A stretch of 39,884 nucleotides of DNA from Knoellia flava TL1 (lineage in GTDB: Bacteria; Actinomycetota; Actinomycetes; Actinomycetales; Dermatophilaceae), in assembly GCF_000768675.1 (NCBI RefSeq), contig NZ_AVPI01000015.1, positions 1-39,884 on the forward strand. Reading direction: 5' to 3'. The notes beneath the pieces are model-generated. The model saw only the letters and a program-made list of their open reading frames with translations. It searched no databases and had not been told where the DNA came from. Made by a program: the position numbers and the translations under genes. Of this stretch, positions 8,471 through 17,500 are shown piece after piece (within the stretch, counting starts at the first letter, position 1; each line of letters begins with the position of its first letter).

Positions 8471-8564
8471 CCGTATGCCGTCCGCTCGCGTGTGCCTGCC
8501 GCGCCCGTATGCCGGCCGGGCACCTCGCGCGCGAGTCCCGCGAAGGTGGGCGGACGGCATACGG
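8471..8564. repeat. Inverted repeats built on CGGCATAC after the SRPBCC gene
   Basis: CCGTATGCCGTCCGC (8471-8485) and GCGGACGGCATACGG (8550-8564) are perfect complements over 15 bp. A third copy, CCCGTATGCC at 8504-8513, also pairs with GGCATACGGG at 8557-8566, so two alternative stems share one arm. The structure lies in the gap between two rightward genes and may work as a terminator. All three arms contain the octamer that recurs through the core part of the window. Confidence 0.75.
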
Positions 8565-8595
8565 GCGGGTGAGTCGGCAACTACGCTCGGGAGGC

Positions 8596-9651
8596 ATGAC
8601 GCAGACGCCTCTAGAACTGGGGCTCGACACCTTCGGTGACATCGCGCTCGGCCCGGACGGGGAGCCGCTGCCGGCCGCCGTCGTCATCCGCGAGGTGCTT
8701 GCCGAGGGGCAGCTCGCGGACTCCCTCGGCCTCGACTTCTTCGGGGTGGGTGAGCACCATCGGCCCGACTACGCGATCTCGGCGCCGGACACCCTCCTCG
8801 CCGGGCTCGCGACGACGACCCGGCAGATCAGGCTCGGCACGTCGGTCACGGTGCTGTCGTCCGACGACCCGATCCGGGTGTTCCAGCGGTTCTCGACCGT
8901 CGATGCGCTCTCCGGCGGGCGGGCCGAGATCTGCGTCGGCCGCGGGTCGTTCATCGAGTCGTTCCCGCTCTTCGGGCTGTCGCTCGACAACTACGAAGTG
9001 CTCTTCGCCGAGAAGCTCGACCTCCTCGCAAAGGTGCTGCAGGAAAGGGCCTTCGACTGGGCGGGCACCATCCGTCCCAAGGTCTCGACGAACGGTCCGG
9101 TCATGCCGCCGACCGAGTCGGGCCACCTGCGCACCTGGGTCGGCGTGGGCGGGACGCCGGCGTCGGTCGTGCGGGCCGCGCAGTACGGCATGCCCATCGT
9201 CATCGCCATCATCGGCGGCTCGTCGGCGTCGTTCGCGCCGCTCGCCGACCTCTACCGCCGCGCGTGCGAGGAGCTCGGCAACACCGGGCTGCCGATCGGG
9301 GTGCACTCGCCCGGGCACGTCGCCGAGACGGACGAGCAGGCGGTCGAGGAGTACCTGCCGCACTTCATCGAGCAGATGCGCAAGCTCGGCCGCGAGCGCG
9401 GGTGGGCGCCGATGAGCGAGGAGGCGGCACTGGCGCAGGTCGGGCCCGAGGGTGCGGCCTACTGCGGCTCGCCCGAGACGGTCGCGCGCAAGATCGTGGC
9501 CACGTGCCGGGTGCTCGGGGCGTCGCGCTTCCAGTTCAAGTACTCCAACGGGCGGCTGCCGCACGACCTGCGCATGTCGTCGATCCGGCTCTTCGGCGAG
9601 CAGGTGGCGCCGCGGGTGCGTGAGCTGCTGGCCGAGGGCGCCGATGACTGA
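8596..9651 (+). CDS. LLM-class flavin-dependent oxidoreductase (luciferase-like)
   Basis: 351 residues from the ATG at 8596, preceded by GGGAGG. The TIM-barrel monooxygenase pattern is clear: GLDTFGD near the start, SLGLDFFGVGEHHRPDYAISAP, TTRQIRLGTSVTVLSSDDPIRVFQRFSTVDALSGGRAEICVGRGS, and a late GSPETVARKI. These enzymes use reduced flavin (FMN or F420). The sequence does not tell which, though F420 use is common in actinobacteria. The last 8 bases overlap the following gene, so the pair is translated together. Confidence 0.9.
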   Translation: MTQTPLELGLDTFGDIALGPDGEPLPAAVVIREVLAEGQLADSLGLDFFGVGEHHRPDYAISAPDTLLAGLATTTRQIRLGTSVTVLSSDDPIRVFQRFSTVDALSGGRAEICVGRGSFIESFPLFGLSLDNYEVLFAEKLDLLAKVLQERAFDWAGTIRPKVSTNGPVMPPTESGHLRTWVGVGGTPASVVRAAQYGMPIVIAIIGGSSASFAPLADLYRRACEELGNTGLPIGVHSPGHVAETDEQAVEEYLPHFIEQMRKLGRERGWAPMSEEAALAQVGPEGAAYCGSPETVARKIVATCRVLGASRFQFKYSNGRLPHDLRMSSIRLFGEQVAPRVRELLAEGADD

Positions 9652-10147
9652 CCCGGCTCGCGCAGCTGCCGGACTCGACGTCATGGAGCACTGCCGGCTG
9701 CTGCTGCGCGGCGTCGCCGTCCTGCACTCACGCGGTTTTGAGCTGGCACGGGTCGTCAGCGGCATGGCGCCGTCGGGGATGTACTGGCGGCTCAGCATCG
9801 TCTCCGCCCGCGACCTCGATCCGCGTGACCCGTTGGGGCGCACGGTCCGCACCGGCGCCGAGCCCATCTGGTGGACCTCGGGTCAGAGCCCGGAGTTCGC
9901 CGGGGTCGAGATGACGTCGCGCACCACACCCGATGAGGTCGCGGACGTCGTGCTGCGCACCCTCGGCGAGGGCAGTCTGAGGGGCGAGGACACGGCATAC
10001 ACGCGTTGGTATGCCGGCCTGCTCGCCGAGTGCGACCGCGCCGGCACCGTGCCGGTCGCCTTCTCCGACTCGTGGGAGCCGCATGGCTGGCAGGTCGGGT
10101 TCGGTGGTCCCGACCACGAGCCTCCGCCACCGCCTCTCTTGGGGTGA
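9644..10147 (+). CDS. Hypothetical protein coupled to the LLM oxidoreductase
   Basis: 167 residues; its ATG at 9644 overlaps the end of the oxidoreductase gene by 8 bp. The sequence has a plausible soluble fold (MEHCRLLLRGVAVLHSRGFELARVVSGMAPSGMYWRLSIV, later YAGLLAECDRAGTVPVAFSDSW) and a proline-rich tail. I do not recognise a family. The overlap is the only hint to its role. It contains the octamer twice as an inverted pair (9993-10016), read as Thr-Ala-Tyr and Tyr-Ala-Gly codons. Confidence 0.7.
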   Translation: MTDPARAAAGLDVMEHCRLLLRGVAVLHSRGFELARVVSGMAPSGMYWRLSIVSARDLDPRDPLGRTVRTGAEPIWWTSGQSPEFAGVEMTSRTTPDEVADVVLRTLGEGSLRGEDTAYTRWYAGLLAECDRAGTVPVAFSDSWEPHGWQVGFGGPDHEPPPPPLLG

Positions 10148-10167
10148 GGCCGCTGGTTCGGGGCCGG

Positions 10168-10596
10168 TCAGCGGTCGCGAAACGGGTAGGAGGCGAGGAT
10201 CCGCTCGTGGTGGGCACGCTCGAGCTCGCCCCACCTCGGGTCCATCGCGCCGAGCCATTCCTCGGCGAGAGCGAACCACTGACGACGTGAGTCCTCTCCG
10301 CGCCGACGGTGACGGGCCTCGTGTTTCGTCGCGACCTCCATGACGTGCGAGCGCATGACGAGCCGGACGAGCTCGTCGACGTCGTCGGTCCACTCCTCGC
10401 TGACGACCCTGCCTCGCTCGTTGGCCCGCAGGACCAGCCGGCCGCCTTCCTCGCGGTAGTAGGGGTAGCCCGCGTCGAGGTTCTCCGTGTCGGTGACGTG
10501 CCAGGGGCGCCGGCCCGAGAGCCGCTCGAGGTGCGCGACGTGCTCGTCGATGCGGCGCGCGACCTCGGCAAGGCGGTCGGAGGAGGGCATGCGCAC
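10168..10596 (-). CDS. Hypothetical protein, possibly Imm63-like
   Basis: 142 residues, read leftward and convergent with the preceding gene (20 bp apart). The start is GTG 10596 or, two codons in, ATG 10590; neither has a strong ribosome site. The C-terminal half (VDELVRLVMRSHVMEVATKHEARHRRRG then RRQWFALAEEWLGAMDPRWGELERAHHERIL) recalls the Imm63 immunity family of actinobacteria, from memory only. No toxin gene is adjacent, so a toxin-immunity role is not supported by context. It could simply be a stand-alone family member. Confidence 0.6.
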   Translation of the reverse strand: MRMPSSDRLAEVARRIDEHVAHLERLSGRRPWHVTDTENLDAGYPYYREEGGRLVLRANERGRVVSEEWTDDVDELVRLVMRSHVMEVATKHEARHRRRGEDSRRQWFALAEEWLGAMDPRWGELERAHHERILASYPFRDR

Positions 10597-10774
10597 AGTC
10601 TGCTGTTGCCGGCCTGCCTGTGGACAACGCCGCGGTGGGTCTCGCGGACTGGACGATGCTGGGCGGACGCTCCCGAGTGGCGAGATCGCGGGACGTGCCT
10701 AGGCTGGAAGCCAGTTCGTGCTCGGTTTTCGCGTTCTTGCGCGGGGGCGGGCCCACGTGAGGGGGAGAGTTCCG

Positions 10775-11392
10775 ATGCGGTCAAGTTCCACCATGTCGTA
10801 TGCCGTCGCGCTCGCGACCGCGGCCTGCCTGGCGCTCGCGGGGTGCGCCGACGGTGACGCCGCGAAGCCGAGCGCGACGCCGTCGGGGTCGGGTTCGAGC
10901 AGTGCGTCGGGAACGGCAAGTCCGTCGGCCTCTCCGAGCGGTTCGGCCTCGGCGTCGCCGAGCGCGACGGCGTCGGTGACCGTGCCTGCTGCGGCCCGGG
11001 CGCACACCGAAGCCGGAGCCATCGAGTTCGCCAAGTTCTACATGCTCGAAGCCGACAAGGCCTACGTATCCCTCGACTCCTCGACCTTGCAGTCCTTGGC
11101 CGGGCCCAACTGTGAAGGTTGCCAATCGGCCATCGACGGGGTCGCAGAGTTCAAGTCGGCCGGAGAACGACAAGTACGTCCATCGATGACGATCGCGGCT
11201 ACGAACCCACTGCCCAACAGCACGAAGGACGTCGCGCAGGTCCAGGTGCAGATTCGAGCCGCCGAAGTGGACATCGTCAACGCGAAGGGTGCAGTCGTTG
11301 GGGCTACTGAGACTGGCACCACGGTCTACCGGTTGGCGATTCGATGGATGTCGAACGGCTGGCGAACCGCGGATCTCGGACTTGAGCAATGA
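10775..11392 (+). CDS. Lipoprotein, DUF6318-like
   Basis: 205 residues from the ATG at 10775, which has GGGGGAG upstream. The signal sequence ends in a lipobox, LALAGC, with the lipidated Cys24. A long Ser/Ala/Pro/Thr linker (about 30-65) leads to a folded domain, AIEFAKFYMLEADKAYVSLDSSTLQSLAGPNCEGCQSAIDG, which fits the DUF6318 pattern with its Cys-x2-Cys. Bound to the outer leaflet of the membrane; function unknown. The stop overlaps the next start as ATGA, so both are made from one transcript. Confidence 0.8.
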   Translation: MRSSSTMSYAVALATAACLALAGCADGDAAKPSATPSGSGSSSASGTASPSASPSGSASASPSATASVTVPAAARAHTEAGAIEFAKFYMLEADKAYVSLDSSTLQSLAGPNCEGCQSAIDGVAEFKSAGERQVRPSMTIAATNPLPNSTKDVAQVQVQIRAAEVDIVNAKGAVVGATETGTTVYRLAIRWMSNGWRTADLGLEQ

Positions 11393-12303
11393 GAACCTCA
11401 GCCACTCTCGGCGTGGCCTTGGTCGCCCTCTCGCTCGTGACCCCGGCTGCTTCTGCTGCTGCTGAGAAGAAGAGAAAAGGCCTCACAAGCAACCTCCGCA
11501 ATGACGGGATCATCGTGAAGGCGGTGGAGAAGAAAGCCGCATGGGACGTCGACCTCCCCGCGGGTGCCCAATGGAGTGACGCCCAGCCGGTGTCGAGCGG
11601 GCCGACGTGGGAGTACCGCGAAACGCTGGGCTGCGGATCCACGTCGAACCCCGACGCACCGAACGACCTCTCGTCCTGCTCCCTCGCCATCTCCGCGTGC
11701 CCTCCCGTCGCAGGTCGAGCGGTCAACCAGCTCTATCTGTGGCGGCGGATCGTCGGGACGACCCGGTGGTTCTTCAACGGCACGACCTGCGGCAGCGCGA
11801 ACCTCCCCAACACCGTCTCCACCCCGCCACCCACGCCGACCCTGGCCGACATCCTCGCCGCGTTCCGCGAGCTGCCCTTCGGCAAGCCGACGGTCAACAT
11901 CCAGCCCGAGGGAGACGTCACCCTCGTCAACCTCCCGACCTACTTCGAGGCACAGTGGCCCGCAGGTCGGCTCGGTCCCGGTGACGTGAGCAAGCCGGTG
12001 CAGCTGCTGTCGTGGTCGGTCGAGTTCAGGATCGACCCAGCCCGCTACGACTTCGACTTCGGCGACGGCTCCTCTTCCGGTTGGACGACCGACCGCGGCG
12101 GGCCACACCCCGACGGCGGCATCCGGCACACCTACGACCAGTCCCGGCCGCAGGCCCAGGTCAAGGTCGACGCGACCCTCACCGGCTCCTACCGCGTCGG
12201 CGGCGGAGCGTGGGTGCCGCTCGACGGCCTCGCCGACCTCCAGGACGAGCCCGTGACGACCCTCCAGGTCCGCGAGGCCAAGGCTCGACTGCAGACCAGC
12301 TGA
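11389..12303 (+). CDS. Secreted protein with a PKD-like motif
   Basis: 304 residues with an N-terminal signal peptide (MRTSATLGVALVALSLVTPAASA, cleavage near residue 24). The mature part has two cysteine pairs, a Pro-rich linker (TVSTPPPTPTLADIL) and a C-terminal segment with FDFGDGSSSGWTTD followed by IRHTYD, the hallmark turn of PKD-type Ig folds (FGDG ... H-x-Y). It starts in the stop codon of the lipoprotein gene, so the two probably form one cell-surface unit. Related pairs of DUF6318 lipoprotein and PKD-like secreted protein occur in other actinobacteria as far as I recall. Confidence 0.75.
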   Translation: MRTSATLGVALVALSLVTPAASAAAEKKRKGLTSNLRNDGIIVKAVEKKAAWDVDLPAGAQWSDAQPVSSGPTWEYRETLGCGSTSNPDAPNDLSSCSLAISACPPVAGRAVNQLYLWRRIVGTTRWFFNGTTCGSANLPNTVSTPPPTPTLADILAAFRELPFGKPTVNIQPEGDVTLVNLPTYFEAQWPAGRLGPGDVSKPVQLLSWSVEFRIDPARYDFDFGDGSSSGWTTDRGGPHPDGGIRHTYDQSRPQAQVKVDATLTGSYRVGGGAWVPLDGLADLQDEPVTTLQVREAKARLQTS

Positions 12304-12328
12304 CCCCTCGAACCCCAAGAGGTCAGGG
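12299..12328. terminator. Likely bidirectional terminator between convergent genes
   Basis: The 19-bp gap and both stop codons form a hairpin: CTGACC near 12300 pairs with GGTCAG near 12321, and CCTC/GAG extend the stem inward. Both convergent genes end in it. There is no T-run, as often in high-GC actinobacteria. Confidence 0.5.
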
Positions 12329-13234
12329 GCGAAGCTCGAGGACGATCTCGCCGTCCTCGTCGGTCTCCCCGGTCCGCGTGAACCCGAGGTCGGCGTAGAG
12401 GCTCGCCGCAGCGACGTTGTCGGGGTGGTGGGTCAGCCGGGTCACCCAGTGGCCGGGTTGCTCGGCGAGCCAGCCGACCAGCGCCACCATCGCCGCACGG
12501 CCGAGCCCTCGCCCTTGGGCCGACCGGTCGATGACGAACCCGCCGATCCAGTGCGAACCGTCGTCGTCGAGGCCCCACATGACGTGGCCCACGACGGTCT
12601 CGCCCTCGTGGATGCCGAGCGAGGTCCACGGTCCGCCCTTCTGGTTGGTCAGCATGTAGCGCGCGGCCATGGGGTGGACGAACGCCCGCTGCTCGTCGGT
12701 CGGCACGACGTCGGCGACCGCGCGCCAGTCCTCGCCGATCGGCCGCAGGCTCACGACCGGGCCGGTGGAGAGCTCCTCCTCCGGGACGGTGATCTCCTCG
12801 GGCTCGGGGACCGTGGGCACCGTCTGCCACCCCTCGTTCTCGAGGCGCAGGTGGTCGATGGTCACGGCATTGGCGTCGGCGTCGAGGTCCGGGAGGGCCT
12901 GAAGCTCGGAGACCCAGCAGCCGGTGAGGTGATAGGTCCGGACGAGCCGACCCGCCTCGTCGTGGACGGCGATGTCGAGGTCCATGCGGGAGGCCAGCTC
13001 CCCGCGCGTGGCCCATGCGACGAAGTCGGGGTCGTGGCTCACGCCGCGCTCGAGCGCGAAGGCCTCCGACACCGCACCGCTGGTCGGGGGCGCGTCACCG
13101 ATGACGACGGCCGTGGTGCGCTTGACGGCGCTCAGGCTGGAGAAGCCGGCCACCTCGCGGCCTCCGCCGCTCACCGTGAACATGAACGAGCCGTAGGGCT
13201 CCGAGCGCTCCACGCTCCCCGGATCGACGCTCAT
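12323..13234 (-). CDS. Tail-tube (gp19/eCIS-like) domain fused to GNAT acetyltransferase
   Basis: 303 residues from the ATG at 13234, chosen because a strong GGAGGTGAGG stands just before it; the open frame runs further up only as unlikely sequence. Residues 11-139 match the conserved tail-tube fold of contractile phage tails and extracellular contractile injection systems: GSFMFTVSGGGREVAGFSSLSAV, ALERGVSHDPDFVAWA, DIAVHDEAGRLVRTYHLTGCW and LPDLDADANAVTIDHLRLENEGW. After a Pro/Glu linker (140-158), residues 160-303 form a GNAT domain with the acetyl-CoA loop QGRGLG (240-245) and HPDNVAAASLYADLGF. No other tail genes are nearby. The fusion suggests either an enzyme carried inside or on a tube, or a tube fold reused as a partner domain. 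This is inference. Confidence 0.88.
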   Translation of the reverse strand: MSVDPGSVERSEPYGSFMFTVSGGGREVAGFSSLSAVKRTTAVVIGDAPPTSGAVSEAFALERGVSHDPDFVAWATRGELASRMDLDIAVHDEAGRLVRTYHLTGCWVSELQALPDLDADANAVTIDHLRLENEGWQTVPTVPEPEEITVPEEELSTGPVVSLRPIGEDWRAVADVVPTDEQRAFVHPMAARYMLTNQKGGPWTSLGIHEGETVVGHVMWGLDDDGSHWIGGFVIDRSAQGRGLGRAAMVALVGWLAEQPGHWVTRLTHHPDNVAAASLYADLGFTRTGETDEDGEIVLELRP

Positions 13235-13461
13235 CCTCACCTCCACAGGGCCAGCCGGACTGCTCGACGGTACCTGCGCATCCTGCGAGCCCGGACGAAA
13301 CGGGAGGACCGGACACACGTGGCTCGACGGCATACGGGATCGCGGACGTCGTCGCGGGATTCGTGACGGGACCCGCCTCACAGGAGGGGCACAGACCAGG
13401 CACAGTGCCGGCACGACGGCAGCATCCACAGTGGGAGGACCACCCCAGCCAAGGAGCCGTC
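13235..13461. other. Divergent gap with likely promoters for both neighbours
   Basis: 227 bp between the tail-tube/GNAT gene (leftward) and the dioxygenase gene (rightward). Open frames here are Arg-rich and unlikely. One CGGCATAC octamer lies at 13328-13335. I could not find convincing -35/-10 pairs. Confidence 0.4.
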
Positions 13462-14409
13462 ATGAGTCCCATGTCCCGTCCCGACCAGCCCACCTTCGAG
13501 GGCCGCCCGCTCGCCCGTCCCCAGGACGAGCTCGTCGACCAGGGCGCGGCGTTCGACGCGACCACGCTCTTCTCACGTCGCCGGATGCTCAGCGTCCTCG
13601 GCATCGGCATGGGGACCGTCGCCCTTGCAGCCTGCGGTGCGGACACGACGAGCTCGAGCGGCACCACGAGCAGCGGATCCGCGAGCGCCTCCGGCACCGC
13701 GACCGGTGAGATCCCCGAGGAGACCAACGGTCCCTACCCCGCCGACGGCACGCAGGACCTCAACATCCTCGAGCAGTCCGGCATCGAGCGGCAGGACATC
13801 CGCACCAGCCTCGACGGCGGCGAGGCCGTTGCCGGTGTCGCGCTGACGATGGCGTTCGTCGTCACCGACATGGCGAACGACAAGCCCTTCGAGGGCGCGG
13901 CCGTCTATGCGTGGCAGTGCGACGCCGAGGGCCGCTACTCGATGTACTCCGACGGCGTCACCGACCAGACCTGGCTGCGCGGCGTGCAGGTCGCCGACGC
14001 CGACGGCAAGGTGAGCTTCACGACGATCGTGCCCGGCTGCTACTCCGGCCGCTGGCCACACATCCACTTCGAGGTCTATCCCGACAAGGCCTCGGCCACC
14101 GACGTCGACAACGTCATCGCCACGTCGCAGGTCGCCTTCCCGCAGGACATGCTCACGCCCATCTACGCCCGCTCCGAGTACGGCGACTCCGCCCGCAACA
14201 TGGCCTCGGTCGGCTCCGTCGAGGACGACATGATCTTCTCCGACAGCCTCGACCTCCAGACGCCAACGATCACCGGCTCGATCGACGCCGGCTACACCGC
14301 GACCCTCAAGGTCGGCGTCGACACGACGACCGAGCCGTCCGCCGGCGGCGGTGGAGGTATGCCGGGTGGTGGCCCCGGTGGTGGCCAGCCACCCGCTCCC
14401 CGCAGCTGA
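13462..14409 (+). CDS. Extracytoplasmic intradiol ring-cleavage dioxygenase (Tat lipoprotein)
   Basis: 315 residues from the ATG at 13462 (AAGGAG upstream). Residues 39-41 are Arg-Arg-Arg, followed by a hydrophobic segment and a lipobox ending at Cys58 (LAAC), so it is exported by the Tat route and lipidated. The dioxygenase domain keeps the four Fe(III) ligands, Tyr149 (VYAW), Tyr194 (GCYSGR), His200 and His202 (WPHIHFEV), as in protocatechuate/catechol 1,2-dioxygenases. It would open catechol-type rings outside the cell membrane, perhaps from lignin or humic material. The C-terminus is a Gly/Pro tail. It is convergent with the subtilase gene, with a strong terminator between. Confidence 0.88.
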   Translation: MSPMSRPDQPTFEGRPLARPQDELVDQGAAFDATTLFSRRRMLSVLGIGMGTVALAACGADTTSSSGTTSSGSASASGTATGEIPEETNGPYPADGTQDLNILEQSGIERQDIRTSLDGGEAVAGVALTMAFVVTDMANDKPFEGAAVYAWQCDAEGRYSMYSDGVTDQTWLRGVQVADADGKVSFTTIVPGCYSGRWPHIHFEVYPDKASATDVDNVIATSQVAFPQDMLTPIYARSEYGDSARNMASVGSVEDDMIFSDSLDLQTPTITGSIDAGYTATLKVGVDTTTEPSAGGGGGMPGGGPGGGQPPAPRS

Positions 14410-14424
14410 CCCGGGAGGCCGCGG

Positions 14425-14515
14425 CACGGCATACGGGGCAGGAGAGCAAGCACACGAGGAGGTGCCCCCGCGCCGGATTCCGACGCAGGGGCACCTCCTT
14501 CTCACGTATGCCGTG
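14425..14515. repeat. CGGCATAC inverted pair enclosing a terminator
   Basis: CACGGCATACG (14425-14435) and CGTATGCCGTG (14505-14515) are perfect 11-bp complements. They enclose the rho-independent-type hairpin at 14457-14499 in the gap between two convergent genes, so the whole region can fold into a double stem. Confidence 0.75.
14457..14499. terminator. Strong bidirectional terminator hairpin
   Basis: AGGAGGTGCCCC (14457-14468) and GGGGCACCTCCT (14488-14499) form a perfect 12-bp stem with a 19-base loop, between the convergent dioxygenase and subtilase genes. It should stop transcription from both sides. Confidence 0.85.
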
Positions 14516-14527
14516 TGCGCGGCTGCG

Positions 14528-17500
14528 TCAGAGGTCGCTCCTCTCCTGGACCTTGAGGGTGTTGACGACCGGGTCGCCCATCGCCTTGCGCGGGATGAAC
14601 TCGACCGTCAGCATGCCGCCGCCGTGCTCGACCGTGATGCTGTCGAGGTCGGCGGTGAAGGTGCCGGCGTCCTTGGCGATGTCCTTGCCGACGATGACGT
14701 AGGCACCGTTGACCTTGACGTCGAACTGGTGCTTGCCCGTCTTGACGTTCGCGAGCTCGGCGAAGCCGAACTCCACGGCATAGGTCCCGGCGGGAGCCTC
14801 GTCGAAGCGGTAGGTCATCGCACCGAGCCGCTGCGTCTGGAAGAGCCGCGGGTCGTCGGTCCCGGCGACCGGCTTGTTCGTCGTGACGACCCGTGTGCCG
14901 GAGCCGACGTAGCCCCAGCCACCGGCCGAGAACGCCCGGTCGCCCTGCCAGAGGAAGAGGTCCTTGCCCTGGCTGGCCGCGCCACCGGTGTCGACCCCGA
15001 CCTGGTAGGCCGAGATGACGACGGTGAACGGGACGGAGACGGCCTTGACTCGGCCTGCGCCCGTGCTCATCCGCAGCGCACCCGTCCACACACCGGGCTC
15101 GGCGAGGGAGGCGTCGACGTCCACGGTGAACGTCTTCGTCTCGCCCACCGCGATGGTGGTCGTCTGCGGTGCGACCGTCAGCCACGGGACGTCCGTGACG
15201 ATCGGGTCGCCCACGTCGACGAGGTAGGCGTCGCCGGTGACCTGGTTGGCCGCCCAGACGTTGCCGTCGCCGTCGACCTCGAGGCCGGCGCCGGGGAACT
15301 CCTCGGACGACGGGTAGGCCACCGTGCGCAGCGTCGAGCAGTCGGTCGTCGACAGCTGGTAGAACACCGTGCCGGTCTCCGCGCTCGGCACCATCCACAC
15401 GGTGTCGGACTCCGGGTTGTAGCCGAGGCCGGCAATGCCCGGCTCGGCCGGCTCGCACGACCCGAGGGTCGCGCCCGGGGTGTCGTGGCTCGGACCGGCG
15501 ACGGTGTAGACGACGCCCTCGTTCCAGCCGCCGACGTAGAACACGTCGTCGGCCTCGTTGTAGGCGAGGCCGCGCTGCGACACGCTCGACCACTCCGCGC
15601 CGTCGATGCGCGACGACTCGGCGCCGGTCTCGGGGTCGAAGCAGACGATGGCGTTGTCGCCGCCGACGTTGACCTGGCACATCTCGCCCGTGCGGGTGTT
15701 GCGCGCCAGGTCACCGTTCCACGTGCCACCCCAGTCGCCGGAGAACGACTGCTGGAGCGCGCCGTCCGCGGTGAACCGGTTGTTGGTGACCGCCTCCGGG
15801 TCGGAGAGCCACACGGTGCCGTCACCGACACCGACGCCCCACGCGACGTCGAGCCCGGAGGCCCACGTCTTGAGGACGTCGCCGGTGGCCGTCGGGCCGA
15901 CGAGCGACTTCTGCGCCGCACGCTGCGTGGCGCTGAAGAGGCCCTTCGTCGAGCGCGCCGTCGAGTCCTGCTTCGTGGCGGTGCGCAGCGCCGTGGCGCC
16001 GAGCGAGGCCGGGCGCTCGGCCGAGGCCGCCGTCCGGCGACCGGACTCCGCGATCGAGAGCTCGAGCGGGGCCGTCCCGGTGTTCTTGACGGTGAACGTC
16101 TCCCGACGCTTGTCCCCGTCACCGAGCACGCCCCAGTCGTAGGACGTCTTGCCGGTGATGGTCGCGATGCCCGTCCTGAGGGCCGGGCTGAACTCGGCCG
16201 TGTCACCGTCGCCGTCGAAGGTGACCGACGTCGACTCGGTGACGTAGTTCTCCGACTCGACCGTGACGGCATACGTCCCGAGGGAGAGGACCTTGGCGTA
16301 GGTGCCGTCCTCCGCGGTCCGCAGGACGATGGGGTCGCCGGTCTCCGGCGTGATCGTCACCTTGGCATCGGCGACCGGGAGCCGGTCGTTGGCGTCGGTG
16401 ACGGTGCCGGTCAGGGTGCCGGTGGCCGGGGGCACGAAGGTCAGCGCCATGTTGGGCGAGACGGACCCGGCCGTGTTGTAGGCGTACTGCCACGCGACGG
16501 TGCCGGTGGCGTTCTCGATGCCGACCGTGGCCGAGGTGCCGGTGAGCGCCGGCTTCGCCTCGGTCATCGGCCCGTAGCCCATGACGACCCGGCCGTTGCG
16601 CAGCAGCGCGACCGAGAAGTTCGCGCGGGCGTTGGCGTCACTGAAGAGCCGCACGTTGCGCCACTCGATGACGAACGCCTCGACTCCGCCGACGGTCGCC
16701 GTGCCGGTCCAGACACCCGCCGTCGCGTCGACGTTGAGGTCGTCCCAGAACGGGTAGATCGCGGCGTTCGGCGCGGCCGGGCGCGGGAGCGTGGCGTTGC
16801 TGTAGACGGTGGCCGGCGCGAGGAAGTTCACGTGGCCGTTGGTCGAGACGAACGCCTTCGCGTAGCGGTCGCCGTAGAACGGGAAGCTCCACGGCAACGG
16901 CACCTCGAGCGCCTTCTCGTCACCGGTGAGGCTGGTGAGCGTCGAGCCCTGGAGGTAGCCGCCGGTCCCGACGGTGCACGTGTAGCCGTAGTCGTCGGCG
17001 CGTCCGGAGAGCGCGACGTCGGCGGTCTCGTCGCCGTCGACGACGAGCTCACGCGAGTAGGGAGCAGCACAGCCACCGATCGACACGGCGAGGGTGTAGG
17101 TGCCCTCGGGCACGTCGGCGATGGAGTAGCGACCGTCCGATCCTGTTGTCACAGAGGGGATCTGGGACGCGAGCGTGACCGTGGCGTTCGGGACCACCGG
17201 TCCACCTGCGCCGAGGGTCACGACACCCGAGACCGTATGCCGTGGAGCAGCTTCCAGCGCCACGTCGATCCTCACCGTCTCGCCCTCAGCGACGGAGGCG
17301 GTGCGGGTCGAGGTGAGGTAGCCGAAGGCGCTCGTGGTCACGGTGTAGTCGCCGGCGCTGACGGCCACGTCGAACGAGCCGTCGGTGCCGGTGGTGAGGG
17401 AGCGGGTCGTCGGGCCGGCGATGCGGACCTGGGCGCCGCTGACCGGTGCCCCGTTCGCGGTGACCGTGCCCGCGACGTGCCCGGCGTTGCCGACGGGGGC

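Noticed and set aside
10168-10596. Toxin-immunity pair around the Imm63-like protein
   Set aside because: The neighbours are an oxidoreductase partner and a lipoprotein, with no polymorphic toxin. Only the loose family resemblance is kept.
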